Assembly: GCA_037783545.1 (NCBI GenBank)
Contig: JBBELK010000541.1
Location: 372,001-436,000, forward strand
DNA: 64,000 bases
Source: Henricia sp. BOLD:AAB3569
Taxonomy: Eukaryota > Echinodermata > Asteroidea > Spinulosida > Echinasteridae
Direction of reading: 5' to 3'
The position numbers and the translations under genes were made by a program. The notes under the pieces are model-generated. The model was given only the letters and a program-made list of their open reading frames with translations, searched no databases and was not told the origin of the DNA. Shown piece after piece: positions 33,228 to 47,311 of this stretch. Position 1 is the stretch's first letter. The number at the start of each line of letters is the position of its first letter.

Positions 33228-36200
33228 AAACTGGGCCGTGTCAACGACAGTCCGAAGGACTGAGCATGCGCACGAGTCAGGAGTACACCAAAGAGGTGTG
33301 TACAGACAGCCACAGGTTGCGGGAGCATCCAGGAAGCGCCAACCCCTTTTTTTTCTAAACTCTGAAATTTCTCTGCCATTTCCCGGCGAAAGTCTGTCAA
33401 TTTTTTAGGACAAGTGCGCAATATAGAGTCTTTGGAGCATGCAAAATTTGAAGTTCGTCGGAACATTTTTCGACCTCCAAATTTGCCGACGTTTGGACCA
33501 CACTTTGACCAAAATCCCGTCCCAAACTGGGCCGTGTCAACGACAGTCCGAAGGACTGAGCATGCGCACGAGTCAGGAGTACACCAAAGAGGTGTGTACA
33601 GACAGCCACAGGTTGCGGGAGCAACCAGGAAGCGCCAACCCCTTTTTTTTCTAAACTCTGAAATTTCTCTGCCATTTCCCGGCGAAAGTCTGTCAATTTT
33701 TTAGGACAAGTGCGCAATATAGAGTCTTTGGAGCATGCAAAATTTGAAGTTCGTCGGAACATTTTTCGACCTCCAAATTTGCCGACGTTTGGACCACACT
33801 TTGACCAAAATCCCGTCCCAAACTGGGCCGTGTCAACGACAGTCCGAAGGACTGAGCATGCGCACGAGTCAGGAGTACACCAAAGAGGTGTGTACAGACA
33901 GCCACAGGTTGCGGGAGCATCCAGGAAGCGCCAACCCCTTTTTTTTCTAAACTCTGAAATTTCTCTGCCATTTCCCTGCGAAAGTCTGTCAATTTTTTAG
34001 GACAAGTGCGCAATATAGAGTCTTTGGAGCATGCAAAATTTGAAGTTCGTCGGAACATTTTTCGACCTCCAAATTTGCCGACGTTTGGACCACACTTTGA
34101 CCAAAATCCCGTCCCAAACTGGGCCGTGTCAACGACAGTCCGAAGGACTGAGCATGCGCACGAGTCAGGAGTACACCAAAGAGGTGTGTACAGACAGCCA
34201 CAGGTTGCGGGAGCAACCAGGAAGCGCCAACCCCTTTTTTTTCTAAACTCTGAAATTTCTCTGCCATTTCCCGGCGAAAGTCTGTCAATTTTTTAGGACA
34301 AGTGCGCAATATAGAGTCTTTGGAGCATGCAAAATTTGAAGTTCGTCGGAACATTTTTCGACCTCCAAATTTGCCGACGTTTGGACCACACTTTGACCAA
34401 AATCCCGTCCCAAACTGGGCCGTGTCAACGACAGTCCGAAGGACTGAGCATGCGCACGAGTCAGGAGTACACCAAAGAGGTGTGTACAGACAGCCACAGG
34501 TTGCGGGAGCATCCAGGAAGCGCCAACCCCTTTTTTTTCTAAACTCTGAAATTTCTCTGCCATTTCCCGGCGAAAGTCTGTCAATTTTTTAGGACAAGTG
34601 CGCAATATAGAGTCTTTGGAGCATGCAAAATTTGAAGTTCGTCGGAACATTTTTCGACCTCCAAATTTTCCGACGTTTGGACCACACTTTGACCAAAATC
34701 CCGTCCCAAACTGGGCCGTGTCAACGACAGTCCGAAGGACTGAGCATGCGCACGAGTCAGGAGTACACCAAAGAGGTGTGTACAGACAGCCACAGGTTGC
34801 GGGAGCAACCAGGAAGCGCCAACCCCTTTTGTTTCTAAACTCTGAAATTTCTCTGCCATTTCCCGGCGAAAGTCTGTCAATTTTTTAGGACAGGTGCGCA
34901 ATATAGAGTCTTTGGAGCATGCAAAATTTGAAGTTCGTCGGAACATTTTTCGACCTCCAAATTTGCCGACGTTTGGACCACACTTTGACCAAAATCCCGT
35001 CCCAAACTGGGCCGTGTCAACGACAGTCCGAAGGACTGAGCATGCGCACGAGTCAGGAGTACACCAAAGAGGTGTGTACAGACAGCCACAGGTTGCGGGA
35101 GCATCCAGGAAGCGCCAACCCCTTTTTTTCTAAACTCTGAAATTTCTCTGCCATTTCCCGGCGAAAGTCTGTCAATTTTTTAGGACAAGTGCGCAATATA
35201 GAGTCTTTGGAGCATGCAAAATTTGAAGTTCGTCGGAACATTTTTCGACCTCCAAATTTGCCGACGTTTGGACCACACTTTGACCAAAATCCCGTCCCAA
35301 ACTGGGCCGTGTCAACGACAGTCCGAAGGACTGAGCATGCGCACGAGTCAGGAGTACACCAAAGAGGTGTGTACAGACAGCCACAGGTTGCGGGAGCAAC
35401 CAGGAAGCGCCAACCCCTTTTTTTTCTAAACTCTGAAATTTCTCTGCCATTTCCCGGCGAAAGTCTGTCAATTTTTTAGGACAAGTGCGCAATATAGAGT
35501 CTTTGGAGCATGCAAAATTTGAAGTTCGTCGGAACATTTTTCGACCTCCAAATTTGCCGACGTTTGGACCACACTTTGACCAAAATCCCGTCCCAAACTG
35601 GGCCGTGTCAACGACAGTCCGAAGGACTGAGCATGCGCACGAGTCAGGAGTACACCAAAGAGGTGTGTACAGACAGCCACAGGTTGCGGGAGCAACCAGG
35701 AAGCGCCAACCCCTTTTTTTTCTAAACTCTGAAATTTCTCTGCCATTTCCCGGCGAAAGTCTGTCAATTTTTTAGGACAAGTGCGCAATATAGAGTCTTT
35801 GGAGCATGCAAAATTTGAAGTTCGTCGGAACATTTTTCGACCTCCAAATTTGCCGACGTTTGGACCACACTTTGACCAAAATCCCGTCCCAAACTGGGCC
35901 GTGTCAACGACAGTCCGAAGGACTGAGCATGCGCACGAGTCAGGAGTACACCAAAGAGGTGTGTACAGACAGCCACAGGTTGCGGGAGCATCCAGGAAGC
36001 GCCAACCCCTTTTTTTTCTAAACTCTGACATTTCTCTGCCATTTCCCGGCGAAAGTCTGTCAATTTTTTAGGACAAGTGCGCAATATAGAGTCTTTGGAG
36101 CATGCAAAATTTGAAGTTCGTCGGAACATTTTTCGACCTCCAAATTTTCCGACGTTTGGACCACACTTTGACCAAAATCCCGTCCCAAACTGGGCCGTGT

Positions 36201-38724
36201 CAACGACAGTCCGAAGGACTGAGCATGCGCACGAGTCAGGAGTACACCAAAGAGGTGTGTACAGACAGCCACAGGTTGCGGGAGCAACCAGGAAGCGCCA
36301 ACCCCTTTTTTTTTCTAAACTCTGAAATTTCTCTGCCATTTCCCGGCGAAAGTCTGTCAATTTTTTAGGACAGGTGCGCAATATAGAGTCTTTGGAGCAT
36401 GCAAAATTTGAAGTTCGTCGGAACATTTTTCGACCTCCAAATTTGCCGACGTTTGGACCACACTTTGACCAAAATCCCGTCCCAAACTGGGCCGTGTCAA
36501 CGACAGTCCGAAGGACTGAGCATGCGCACGAGTCAGGAGTACACCAAAGAGGTGTGTACAGACAGCCACAGGTTGCGGGAGCATCCAGGAAGCGCCAACC
36601 CCTTTTTTTTCTAAACTCTGAAATTTCTCTGCCATTTCCCGGCGAAAGTCTGTCAATTTTTTAGGACAAGTGCGCAATATAGAGTCTTTGGAGCATGCAA
36701 AATTTGAAGTTCGTCGGAACATTTTTCGACCTCCAAATTTGCCGACGTTTGGACCACACTTTGACCAAAATCCCGTCCCAAACTGGGCCGTGTCAACGAC
36801 AGTCCGAAGGACTGAGCATGCGCACGAGTCAGGAGTACACCAAAGAGGTGTGTACAGACAGCCACAGGTTGCGGGAGCAACCAGGAAGCGCCAACCCCTT
36901 TTTTTTCTAAACTCTGAAATTTCTCTGCCATTTCCCGGCGAAAGTCTGTCAATTTTTTAGGACAAGTGCGCAATATAGAGTCTTTGGAGCATGCAAAATT
37001 TGAAGTTCGTCGGAACATTTTTCGACCTCCAAATTTGCCGACGTTTGGACCACACTTTGACCAAAATCCCGTCCCAAACTGGGCCGTGTCAACGACAGTC
37101 CGAAGGACTGAGCATGCGCACGAGTCAGGAGTACACCAAAGAGGTGTGTACAGACAGCCACAGGTTGCGGGAGCATCCAGGAAGCGCCAACCCCTTTTTT
37201 TTCTAAACTCTGAAATTTCTCTGCCATTTCCCGGCGAAAGTCTGTCAATTTTTTAGGACAAGTGCGCAATATAGAGTCTTTGGAGCATGCAAAATTTGAA
37301 GTTCGTCGGAACATTTTTCGACCTCCAAATTTTCCGACGTTTGGACCACACTTTGACCAAAATCCCGTCCCAAACTGGGCCGTGTCAACGACAGTCCGAA
37401 GGACTGAGCATGCGCACGAGTCAGGAGTACACCAAAGAGGTGTGTACAGACAGCCACAGGTTGCGGGAGCATCCAGGAAGCGCCAACCCCTTTTTTTTCT
37501 AAACTCTGAAATTTCTCTGCCATTTCCCGGCGAAAGTCTGTCAATTTTTTAGGACAAGTGCGCAATATAGAGTCTTTGGAGCATGCAAAATTTGAAGTTC
37601 GTCGGAACATTTTTCGACCTCCAAATTTGCCGACGTTTGGACCACACTTTGACCAAAATCCCGTCCCAAACTGGGCCGTGTCAACGACAGTCCGAAGGAC
37701 TGAGCATGCGCACGAGTCAGGAGTACACCAAAGAGGTGTGTACAGACAGCCACAGGTTGCGGGAGCAACCAGGAAGCGCCAACCCCTTTTTTTTCTAAAC
37801 TCTGAAATTTCTCTGCCATTTCCCGGCGAAAGTCTGTCAATTTTTTAGGACAGGTGCGCAATATAGAGTCTTTGGAGCATGCAAAATTTGAAGTTCGTCG
37901 GAACATTTTTCGACCTCCAAATTTGCCGACGTTTGGACCACACTTTGACCAAAATCTTGTCCCAAACTGGGCCGTGTCAACGACAGTCCGAAGGACTGAG
38001 CATGCGCACGAGTCAGGAGTACACCAAAGAGGTGTGTACAGACAGCCACAGGTTGCGGGAGCATCCAGGAAGCGCCAACCCCTTTTTTTCTAAACTCTGA
38101 AATTTCTCTGCCATTTCCCGGCGAAAGTCTGTCAATTTTTTAGGACAAGTGCGCAATATAGAGTCTTTGGAGCATGCAAAATTTGAAGTTCGTCGGAACA
38201 TTTTTCGACCTCCAAATTTGCCGACGTTTGGACCACACTTTGACCAAAATCCCGTCCCAAACTGGGCCGTGTCAACGACAGTCCGAAGGACTGAGCATGC
38301 GCACGAGTCAGGAGTACACCAAAGAGGTGTGTACAGACAGCCACAGGTTGCGGGAGCAACCAGGAAGCGCCAACCCTTTTTTTTTCTAAACTCTGAAATT
38401 TCTCTGCCATTTCCCGGCGAAAGTCTGTCAATTTTTTAGGACAAGTGCGCAATATAGAGTCTTTGGAGCATGCAAAATTTGAAGTTCGTCGGAACATTTT
38501 TCGACCTCCAAATTTGCCGACGTTTGGACCACACTTTGACCAAAATCCCGTCCCAAACTGGGCCGTGTCAACGACAGTCCGAAGGACTGAGCATGCGCAC
38601 GAGTCAGGAGTACACCAAAGAGGTGTGTACAGACAGCCACAGGTTGCGGGAGCATCCAGGAAGCGCCAACCCCTTTTTTTTTCTAAACTCTGAAATTTCT
38701 CTGCCATTTCCCGGCGAAAGTCTG
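33228..38724. repeat. Dimeric A/T subtype alternation in the right array
   Basis: Monomers with GAGCATCCAGG and GAGCAACCAGG largely alternate from the LINE border to about 38.7 kb, giving a 592-bp dimer with interruptions (for example two A-type copies in a row near 35.2-35.7 kb). A second marker, CAAATTTTCCGACG instead of CAAATTTGCCGACG, appears in monomers near 34.6, 36.1 and 37.3 kb, and CAGGTGCGC near 34.9, 36.4 and 37.9 kb, so a pentamer-like spacing of about 1,480 bp overlays the dimer. Confidence 0.7.
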
Positions 38725-39029
38725 TCAATTTTTTAGGACAAGTGCGCAATATAGAGTCTTTGGAGCATGCAAAATTTGAAGTTCGTCGGAACATTTTTCG
38801 ACCTCCAAATTTGCCGACGTTTGGACCACACTTTGACCAAAATCCCGTCCCAAACTGGGCCGTGTCAACGACAGTCCGAAGGACTGAGCATGCGCACGAG
38901 TCAGGAGTACACCAAAGAGGTGTGTACAGACAGCCACAGGTTGCGGGAGCATCCAGGAAGCGCCAACCCCTTTTTTTTCTAAACTCTGAAATTTCTCTGC
39001 CATTTCCTGCGAAAGTCTGTCAATTTTTT

Positions 39030-42000
39030 AAGACAAGTGCGCAATATAGAGTCTTTGGAGCATGCAAAATTGGAAGTTCGTCGGAACATTTTTCGACCTC
39101 CAAATTTGCCGACGTTTGGACCACACTTTGACCAAAATCCCGTCCCAAACTGGGCCGTGTCAACGACAGTCCGAAGGACTGAGCATGCGCACGAGTCAGG
39201 AGTACACCAAAGAGGTGTGTACAGACAGCCACAGGTTTCGGGAGCATCCAGGAAGCGCCAACCCCTTTTTTTTCTAAACTCTGAAATTTCTCTGCCATTT
39301 CCCGGCGAAAGTCTGTCAATTTTTTAGGACGAGTGCGCAATATAGAGTCTTTGGAGCATGCAAAATTTGAAGTTCGTCGGAACATTTTTCGACCTCCAAA
39401 TTTGCCGACGTTTGGACCACACTTTGACCAAAATCCCGTCCCAAACTAGGCCGTGTCAACGACAGTCCGAAGGACTGAGCATGCGCACGAGTCAGGAGTA
39501 CACCAAAGAGGTGTGTACAGACAGCCACAGGTTGCGGGAGCAACCAGGAAGCGCCAACCCTTTTTTTTCTAAACTCTGAAATTTCTCTGCCATTTCCCGG
39601 CGAAAGTCTGTCAATTTTTTAGGACAAGTGCGCAATATAGAGTCTTTGGAGCATGCAAAATTTGAAGTTCGTCGGAACATTTTCGACCTCCAAATTTGCC
39701 GACGTTTGGACCACACTTTGACCAAAATCCCGTCCCAAACTGGGCCGTGTCAACGACAGTCCGAAGGACTGAGCATGCGCACGAGTCAGGAGTACACCAA
39801 AGAGGTGTGTACAGACAGCCACAGGTTGCGGGAGCATCCAGGAAGCGCCAACCCCTTTTTTTTTTCTAAACTCTGAAATTTCTCTGCCATTTCCCGGCGA
39901 AAGTCTGTCAATTTTTTAGGACAAGTGCGCAATATAGAGTCTTTGGAGCATGCAAAATTTGAAGTTCGTCGGAACATTTTTCGACCTCCAAATTTGCCGA
40001 CGTTTGGACCACACTTTGACCAAAATCCCGTCCCAAACTGGGCCGTGTCAACGACAGTCCGAAGGACTGAGCATGCGCACGAGTCAGGAGTACACCAAAG
40101 AGGTGTGTACAGACAGCCACAGGTTGCGGGAGCATCCAGGAAGCGCCAACCCCTTTTTTCTAAACTCTGAAATTTCTCTGCCATTTCCCGGCGAAAGTCT
40201 GTCAATTTTTTAGGACAAGTGCGCAATATAGAGTCTTTGGAGCATGCAAAATTTGAAGTTCGTCGGAACATTTTTCGACCTCCAAATTTGCCGACGTTTG
40301 GACCACACTTTGACCAAAATCCCGTCCCAAACTGGGCCGTGTCAACGACAGTCCGAAGGACTGAGCATGCGCACGAGTCAGGAGTACACCAAAGAGGTGT
40401 GTACAGACAGCCACAGGTTGCGGGAGCATCCAGGAAGCGCCAACCCCTTTTTTTTCTAAACTCTGAAATTTCTCTGCCATTTCCCGGCGAAAGTCTGTCA
40501 ATTTTTTAGGACAAGTGCGCAATATAGAGTCTTTGGAGCATGCAAAATTTGAAGTTCGTCGGAACATTTTTCGACCTCCAAATTTGCCGACGTTTGGACC
40601 ACACTTTGACCAAATCCCGTCCCAAACTGGGCCGTGTCAACGACAGTCCGAAGGACTGAGCATGCGCACGAGTCAGGAGTACACCAAAGAGGTGTGTACA
40701 GACAGCCACAGGTTGCGGGAGCATCCAGGAAGCGCCAACCCCTTTTTTTTCTAAACTCTGAAATTTCTCTGCCATTTCCCGGCGAAAGTCTGTCAATTTT
40801 TTAGGACAAGTGCGCAATATAGAGTCTTTGGAGCATGCAAAATTTGAAGTTCGTCGGAACATTTTTCGACCTCCAAATTTGCCGACGTTTGGACCACACT
40901 TTGACCAAAATCCCGTCCCAAACTGGGCCGTGTCAACGACAGTCCGAAGGACTGAGCATGCGCACGAGTCAGGAGTACACCAAAGAGGTGTGTACAGACA
41001 GCCACATGTTGCGGGAGCAACCAGGAAGCGCCAACCCCTTTTTTTCTAAACTCTGAAATTTCTCTGCCATTTCCCGGCGAAAGTCTGTCAATTTTTTAGG
41101 ACAAGTGCGCAATATAGAGTCTTTGGAGCATGCAAAATTTGAAGTTCGTCGGAACATTTTTCGACCTCCAAATTTGCCGACGTTTGGACCACACTTTGAC
41201 CAAAATCCCGTCCCAAACTGGGCCGTGTCAACGACAGTCCGAAGGACTGAGCATGCGCACGAGTCAGGAGTACACCAAAGAGGTGTGTACAGACAGCCAC
41301 AGGTTGCGGGAGCATCCAGGAAGCGCCAACCCCTTTTTTTCTAAACTCTGAAATTTCTCTGCCATTTCCCTGCGAAAGTCTGTCAATTTTTTAAGACAAG
41401 TGCGCAATATAGAGTCTTTGGAGCATGCAAAATTTGAAGTTCGTCGGAACATTTTTCGACCTCCAAATTTGCCGACGTTTGGACCACACTTTGACCAAAA
41501 TCCCGTCCCAAACTGGGCCGTGTCAACGACAGTCCGAAGGACTGAGCATGCGCACGAGTCAGGAGTACACCAAAGAGGTGTGTACAGACAGCCACAGGTT
41601 GCGGGAGCATCCAGGAAGCGCCAACCCCTTTTTTTTTCTAAACTCTGAAATTTCTCTGCCATTTCCCGGCGAAAGTCTGTCAATTTTTTAGGACAAGTGC
41701 GCAATATAGAGTCTTTGGAGCATGCAAAATTTGAAGTTCGTCGGAACATTTTTCGACCTCCAAATTTGCCGACGTTTGGACCACACTTTGACCAAAATCC
41801 CGTCCCAAACTGGGCCGTGTCAACGACAGTCCGAAGGACTGAGCATGCGCACGAGTCAGGAGTACACCAAAGAGGTGTGTACAGACAGCCACATGTTGCG
41901 GGAGCAACCAGGAAGCGCCAACCCCTTTTTTTCTAAACTCTGAAATTTCTCTGCCATTTCCCGGCGAAAGTCTGTCAATTTTTTAGGACAAGTGCGCAAT

Positions 42001-42872
42001 ATAGAGTCTTTGGAGCATGCAAAATTTGAAGTTCGTCGGAACATTTTTCGACCTCCAAATTTGCCGACGTTTGGACCACACTTTGACCAAAATCCCGTCC
42101 CAAACTGGGCCGTGTCAACGACAGTCCGAAGGACTGAGCATGCGCACGAGTCAGGAGTACACCAAAGAGGTGTGTACAGACAGCCACAGGTTGCGGGAGC
42201 ATCCAGGAAGCGCCAACCCCTTTTTTTTCTAAACTCTGAAATTTCTCTGCCATTTCCCTGCGAAAGTCTGTCAATTTTTTAAGACAAGTGCGCAATATAG
42301 AGTCTTTGGAGCATGCAAAATTGGAAGTTCGTCGGAACATTTTTCGACCTCCAAATTTGCCGACGTTTGGACCACACTTTGACCAAAATCCCGTCCCAAA
42401 CTGGGCCGTGTCAACGACAGTCCGAAGGACTGAGCATGCGCACGAGTCAGGAGTACACCAAAGAGGTGTGTACAGACAGCCACAGGTTTCGGGAGCATCC
42501 AGGAAGCGCCAACCCCTTTTTTTTCTAAACTCTGAAATTTCTCTGCCATTTCCCGGCGAAAGTCTGTCAATTTTTTAGGACGAGTGCGCAATATAGAGTC
42601 TTTGGAGCATGCAAAATTTGAAGTTCGTCGGAACATTTTTCGACCTCCAAATTTGCCGACGTTTGGACCACACTTTGACCAAAATCCCGTCCCAAACTAG
42701 GCCGTGTCAACGACAGTCCGAAGGACTGAGCATGCGCACGAGTCAGGAGTACACCAAAGAGGTGTGTACAGACAGCCACAGGTTGCGGGAGCAACCAGGA
42801 AGCGCCAACCCCTTTTTTTTCTAAACTCTGAAATTTCTCTGCCATTTCCCGGCGAAAGTCTGTCAATTTTTT
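39030..42872. repeat. Block repeated at 3,251-bp spacing, with inner 887-bp repeat
   Basis: The two monomers at about 39030-39620 recur near 42281-42872. Both pairs carry GCAAAATTGGAAG, CAGGTTTCGGGAG, TTAGGACGAGTG and CCAAACTAGGCC. Between them, the pair of monomers starting at 40803 recurs at 41690 (887 bp), marked by CCACATGTTGCGG and followed by CCCTGCGAAAG with TTAAGACAAG. A related CCACATGTTGTGG copy is near 43370. Confidence 0.75.
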
Positions 42873-43759
42873 AGGACAAGTGCGCAATATAGAGTCTTTG
42901 GAGCATGCAAAATTTGAAGTTCGTCGGAACATTTTTCGACCTCCAAATTTTCCGACGTTTGGACCACACTTTGACCAAAATCCCGTCCCAAACTGGGCCG
43001 TGTCAACGACAGTCCGAAGGACTGAGCATGCGCACGAGTCAGGAGTACACCAAAGAGGTGTGTACAGACAGCCACAGGTTGCGGGAGCATCCAGGAAGCG
43101 CCAACCCCTTTTTTTCTAAACTCTGAAATTTCTCTGCCATTTCCCGGCGAAAGTCTGTCAATTTATTAGGACAAGTGCGCAATATAGAGTCTTTGGAGCA
43201 TGCAAAATTTGAAGTTCGTCGGAACATTTTTCGACCTCCAAATTTGCCGACGTTTGGACCACACTTTGACCAAAATCCCGTCCCAAACTGGGCCGTGTCA
43301 ACGACAGTCCGAAGGACTGAGCATGCGCACGAGTCAGGAGTACACCAAAGAGGTGTGTACAGACAGCCACATGTTGTGGGAGCAACCAGGAAGCGCCAAC
43401 CCCTTTTTTTCTAAACTCTGAAATTTCTCTGCCATTTCCCGGCGAAAGTCTGTCAATTTTTTAGGACAAGTGCGCAATATAGAGTCTTTGGAGCATGCAA
43501 AATTTGAAGTTCGTCGGAACATTTTTCGACCTCCAAATTTGCCGACGTTTGGACCACACTTTGACCAAAATCCCGTCCCAAACTGGGCCGTGTCAACGAC
43601 AGTCCGAAGGACTGAGCATGCGCACGAGTCAGGAGTACACCAAAGAGGTGTGTACAGACAGCCACAGGTTTCAGGAGCATCCAGGAAGCGCCAACCCCTT
43701 TTTTTTCTAAACTCTGAAATTTCTCTGCCATTTCCCGGCGAAAGTCTGTCAATTTTTTT

Positions 43760-45535
43760 AGGACAAGTGCGCAATATAGAGTCTTTGGAGCATGCAAAAT
43801 TTGAAGTTCGTCGGAACATTTTTCGACCTCCAAATTTGCCGACGTTTGGACCACACTTTGACCAAAATCCCGTCCCAAACTGGGCCGTGTCAACGACAGT
43901 CCGAAGGACTGAGCATGCGCACGAGTCAGGAGTACACCAAAGAGGTGTGTACAGACAGCCACAGGTTGCGGGAGCAACCAGGAAGCGCCAACCCCTTTTT
44001 TTTCTAAACTCTGAAATGTATCTGCCATTTCCCGGCGAAAGTCTGTCAATTTTTTAGGACAAGTGCGCAATATAGAGTCTTTGGAGCATGCAAAATTTGA
44101 AGTTCGTCGGAACATTTTTCGACCTCCAAATTTGCCGACGTTTGGACCACACTTTGACCAAAATCCCGTCCCAAACTGGGCCGTGTCAACGACAGTCCAA
44201 AGGACTGAGCATGCGCACGAGTCAGGAGTACACCAAAGAGGTGTGTACAGACAGCCACAGGTTGCGGGAGCAACCAGGAAGCGCCAACCCCTTTTTTTTC
44301 TAAACTCTGAAATTTCTCTGCCATTTCCCGGCGAAAGTCTGTCAATTTTTTAGGACAAGTGCGCAATATAGAGTCTTTGGAGCATGCAAAATTTGAAGTT
44401 CGTCGGAACATTTTTCGACCTCCAAATTTGCCGACGTTTGGACCACACTTTGACCAAAATCCCGTCCCAAACTGGGCCGTGTCAACGACAGTCCGAAGGA
44501 CTGAGCATGCGCACGAGTCAGGAGTACACCAAAGAGGTGTGTACAGACAGCCACAGGTTGCGGGAGCATCCAGGAAGCGCCAACCCCTTTTTTTTCTAAA
44601 CTCTGAAATTTCTCTGCCATTTCCCGGCGAAAGTCTGTCAATTTTTTAGGACAAGTGCGCAATATAGAGTCTTTGGAGCATGCAAAATTTGAAGTTCGTC
44701 GGAAAATTTTTCGACCTCCAAATTTGCCGACGTTTGGACCACACTTTGACCAAAATCCCGTCCCAAACTGGGCCGTGTCAACGACAGTCCGAAGGACTGA
44801 GCATGCGCACGAGTCAGGAGTACACCAAAGAGGTGTGTACAGACAGCCACAGGTTGCGGGAGCAACCAGGAAGCGCCAACCCCTTTTTTTTCTAAACTCT
44901 GAAATGTATCTGCCATTTCCCGGCGAAAGTCTGTCAATTTTTTAGGACAAGTGCGCAATATAGAGTCTTTGGAGCATGCAAAATTTGAAGTTCGTCGGAA
45001 CATTTTTCGACCTCCAAATTTGCCGACGTTTGGACCACACTTTGACCAAAATCCCGTCCCAAACTGGGCCGTGTCAACGACAGTCCAAAGGACTGAGCAT
45101 GCGCACGAGTCAGGAGTACACCAAAGAGGTGTGTACAGACAGCCACAGGTTGCGGGAGCAACCAGGAAGCGCCAACCCCTTTTTTTTCTAAACTCTGAAA
45201 TTTCTCTGCCATTTCCCGGCGAAAGTCTGTCAATTTTTTAGGACAAGTGCGCAATATAGAGTCTTTGGAGCATGCAAAATTTGAAGTTCGTCGGAACATT
45301 TTTCGACCTCCAAATTTGCCGACGTTTGGACCACACTTTGACCAAAATCCCGTCCCAAACTGGGCCGTGTCAACGACAGTCCGAAGGACTGAGCATGCGC
45401 ACGAGTCAGGAGTACACCAAAGAGGTGTGTACAGACAGCCACAGGTTGCGGGAGCATCCAGGAAGCGCCAACCCCTTTTTTTTCTAAACTCTGAAATTTC
45501 TCTGCCATTTCCCGGCGAAAGTCTGTCAATTTTTT
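43760..45535. repeat. Trimeric higher-order repeat, 888 bp, two units
   Basis: Units 43760-44647 and 44648-45535 are both 888 bp. Shared markers are GAAATGTATCTGCC in the first monomer, CAGTCCAAAGGAC in the second and GAGCATCC in the third. The first monomers differ in GGAACATTTTT against GGAAAATTTTT. A third unit seems to start at 45536 but lacks the first marker. Confidence 0.85.
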
Positions 45536-46717
45536 AGGACAAGTGCGCAATATAGAGTCTTTGGAGCATGCAAAATTTGAAGTTCGTCGGAAAATTTTTC
45601 GACCTCCAAATTTGCCGACGTTTGGACCACACTTTGACCAAAATCCCGTCCCAAACTGGGCCGTGTCAACGACAGTCCGAAGGACTGAGCATGCGCACGA
45701 GTCAGGAGTACACCAAAGAGGTGTGTACAGACAGCCACAGGTTGCGGGAGCAACCAGGAAGCGCCAACCCCTTTTTTCTAAACTCTGAAATTTCTCTGCC
45801 ATTTCCCGGCGAAAGTCTGTCAATTTTTTTAGGACAAGTGCGCAATATAGAGTCTTTGGAGCATGCAAAATTTGAAGTTCGTCGGAACATTTTTCGACCT
45901 CCAAATTTGCCGACGTTTGGACCACACTTTGACCAAAATCCCGTCCCAAACTGGGCCGTGTCAACGACAGTCCGAAGGACTGAGCATGCGCACGAGTCAG
46001 GAGTACACCAAAGAGGTGTGTACAGACAGCCACAGGTTGCGGGAGCAACCAGGAAGCGCCAACCCCTTTTTTTCTAAACTCTGAAATTTATCTGCCATTT
46101 CCCGGCGAAAGTCTGTCAATTTTTTAGGACAAGTGCGCAATATAGAGTCTTTGGAGCATGCAAAATTTGAAGTTCGTCGGAACATTTTTCGACCTCCAAA
46201 TTTGCCGACGTTTGGACCACACTTTGACCAAAATCCCGTCCCAAACTGGGCCGTGTCAACGACAGTCCGAAGGACTGAGCATGCGCACGAGTCAGGAGTA
46301 CACCAAAGAGGTGTGTACAGACAGCCACAGGTTGCGGGAGCATCCAGGAAGCGCCAACCCCTTTTTTTTCTAAACTCTGAAATTTCTCTGCCATTTCCCG
46401 GCGAAAGTCTGTCAATTTTTTAGGACAAGTGCGCAATATAGAGTCTTTGGAGCATGCAAAATTTGAAGTTCGTCGGAACATTTTTCGACCTCCAAATTTG
46501 CCGACGTTTGGACCACACTTTGACCAAAATCCCGTCCCAAACTGGGCCGTGTCAACGACAGTCCGAAGGACTGAGCATGCGCACGAGTCAGGAGTACACC
46601 AAAGAGGTGTGTACAGACAGCCACAGGTTGCGGGAGCAACCAGGAAGCGCCAACCCCTTTTTTTTCTAAACTCTGAAATTTATCTGCCATTTCCCGGCGA
46701 AAGTCTGTCAATTTTTT

Positions 46718-47311
46718 AGGACAAGTGCGCAATATAGAGTCTTTGGAGCATGCAAAATTTGAAGTTCGTCGGAACATTTTTCGACCTCCAAATTTGCCGA
46801 CGTTTGGACCATCACTTTGACCAAAATCCCGTCCCAAACTGGGCCGTGTCAACGACAGTCCGAAGGACTGAGCATGCGCACGAGTCAGGAGTACACCAAA
46901 GAGGTGTGTACAGACAGCCACAGGTTGCGGGAGCAACCAGGAAGCGCCAACCCCTTTTTTTTCTAAACTCTGAAATTTATCTGCCATTTCCCGGCGAAAG
47001 TCTGTCAATTTTTTAGGACAAGTGCGCAATATAGAGTCTTTGGAGCATGCAAAATTTGAAGTTCGTCGGAACATTTTTCGACCTCCAAATTTGCCGACGT
47101 TTGGACCATCACTTTGACCAAAATCCCGTCCCAAACTGGGCCGTGTCAACGACAGTCCGAAGGACTGAGCATGCGCACGAGTCAGGAGTACACCAAAGAG
47201 GTGTGTACAGACAGCCACAGGTTGCGGGAGCAACCAGGAAGCGCCAACCCCTTTTTTTTCTAAACTCTGAAATTTATCTGCCATTTCCCGGCGAAAGTCT
47301 GTCAATTGTTT
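46718..47311. repeat. Two identical 297-bp monomers with an extra T
   Basis: Monomers 46718-47014 and 47015-47311 both read GGACCATCACTTTGACC where all others have GGACCACACTTTGACC, and both have TTTATCTGCC. They look identical over most of their length, so a single monomer was duplicated. The 297-bp length keeps reading frame and produces a long minus-strand open frame that is not a gene. Confidence 0.85.
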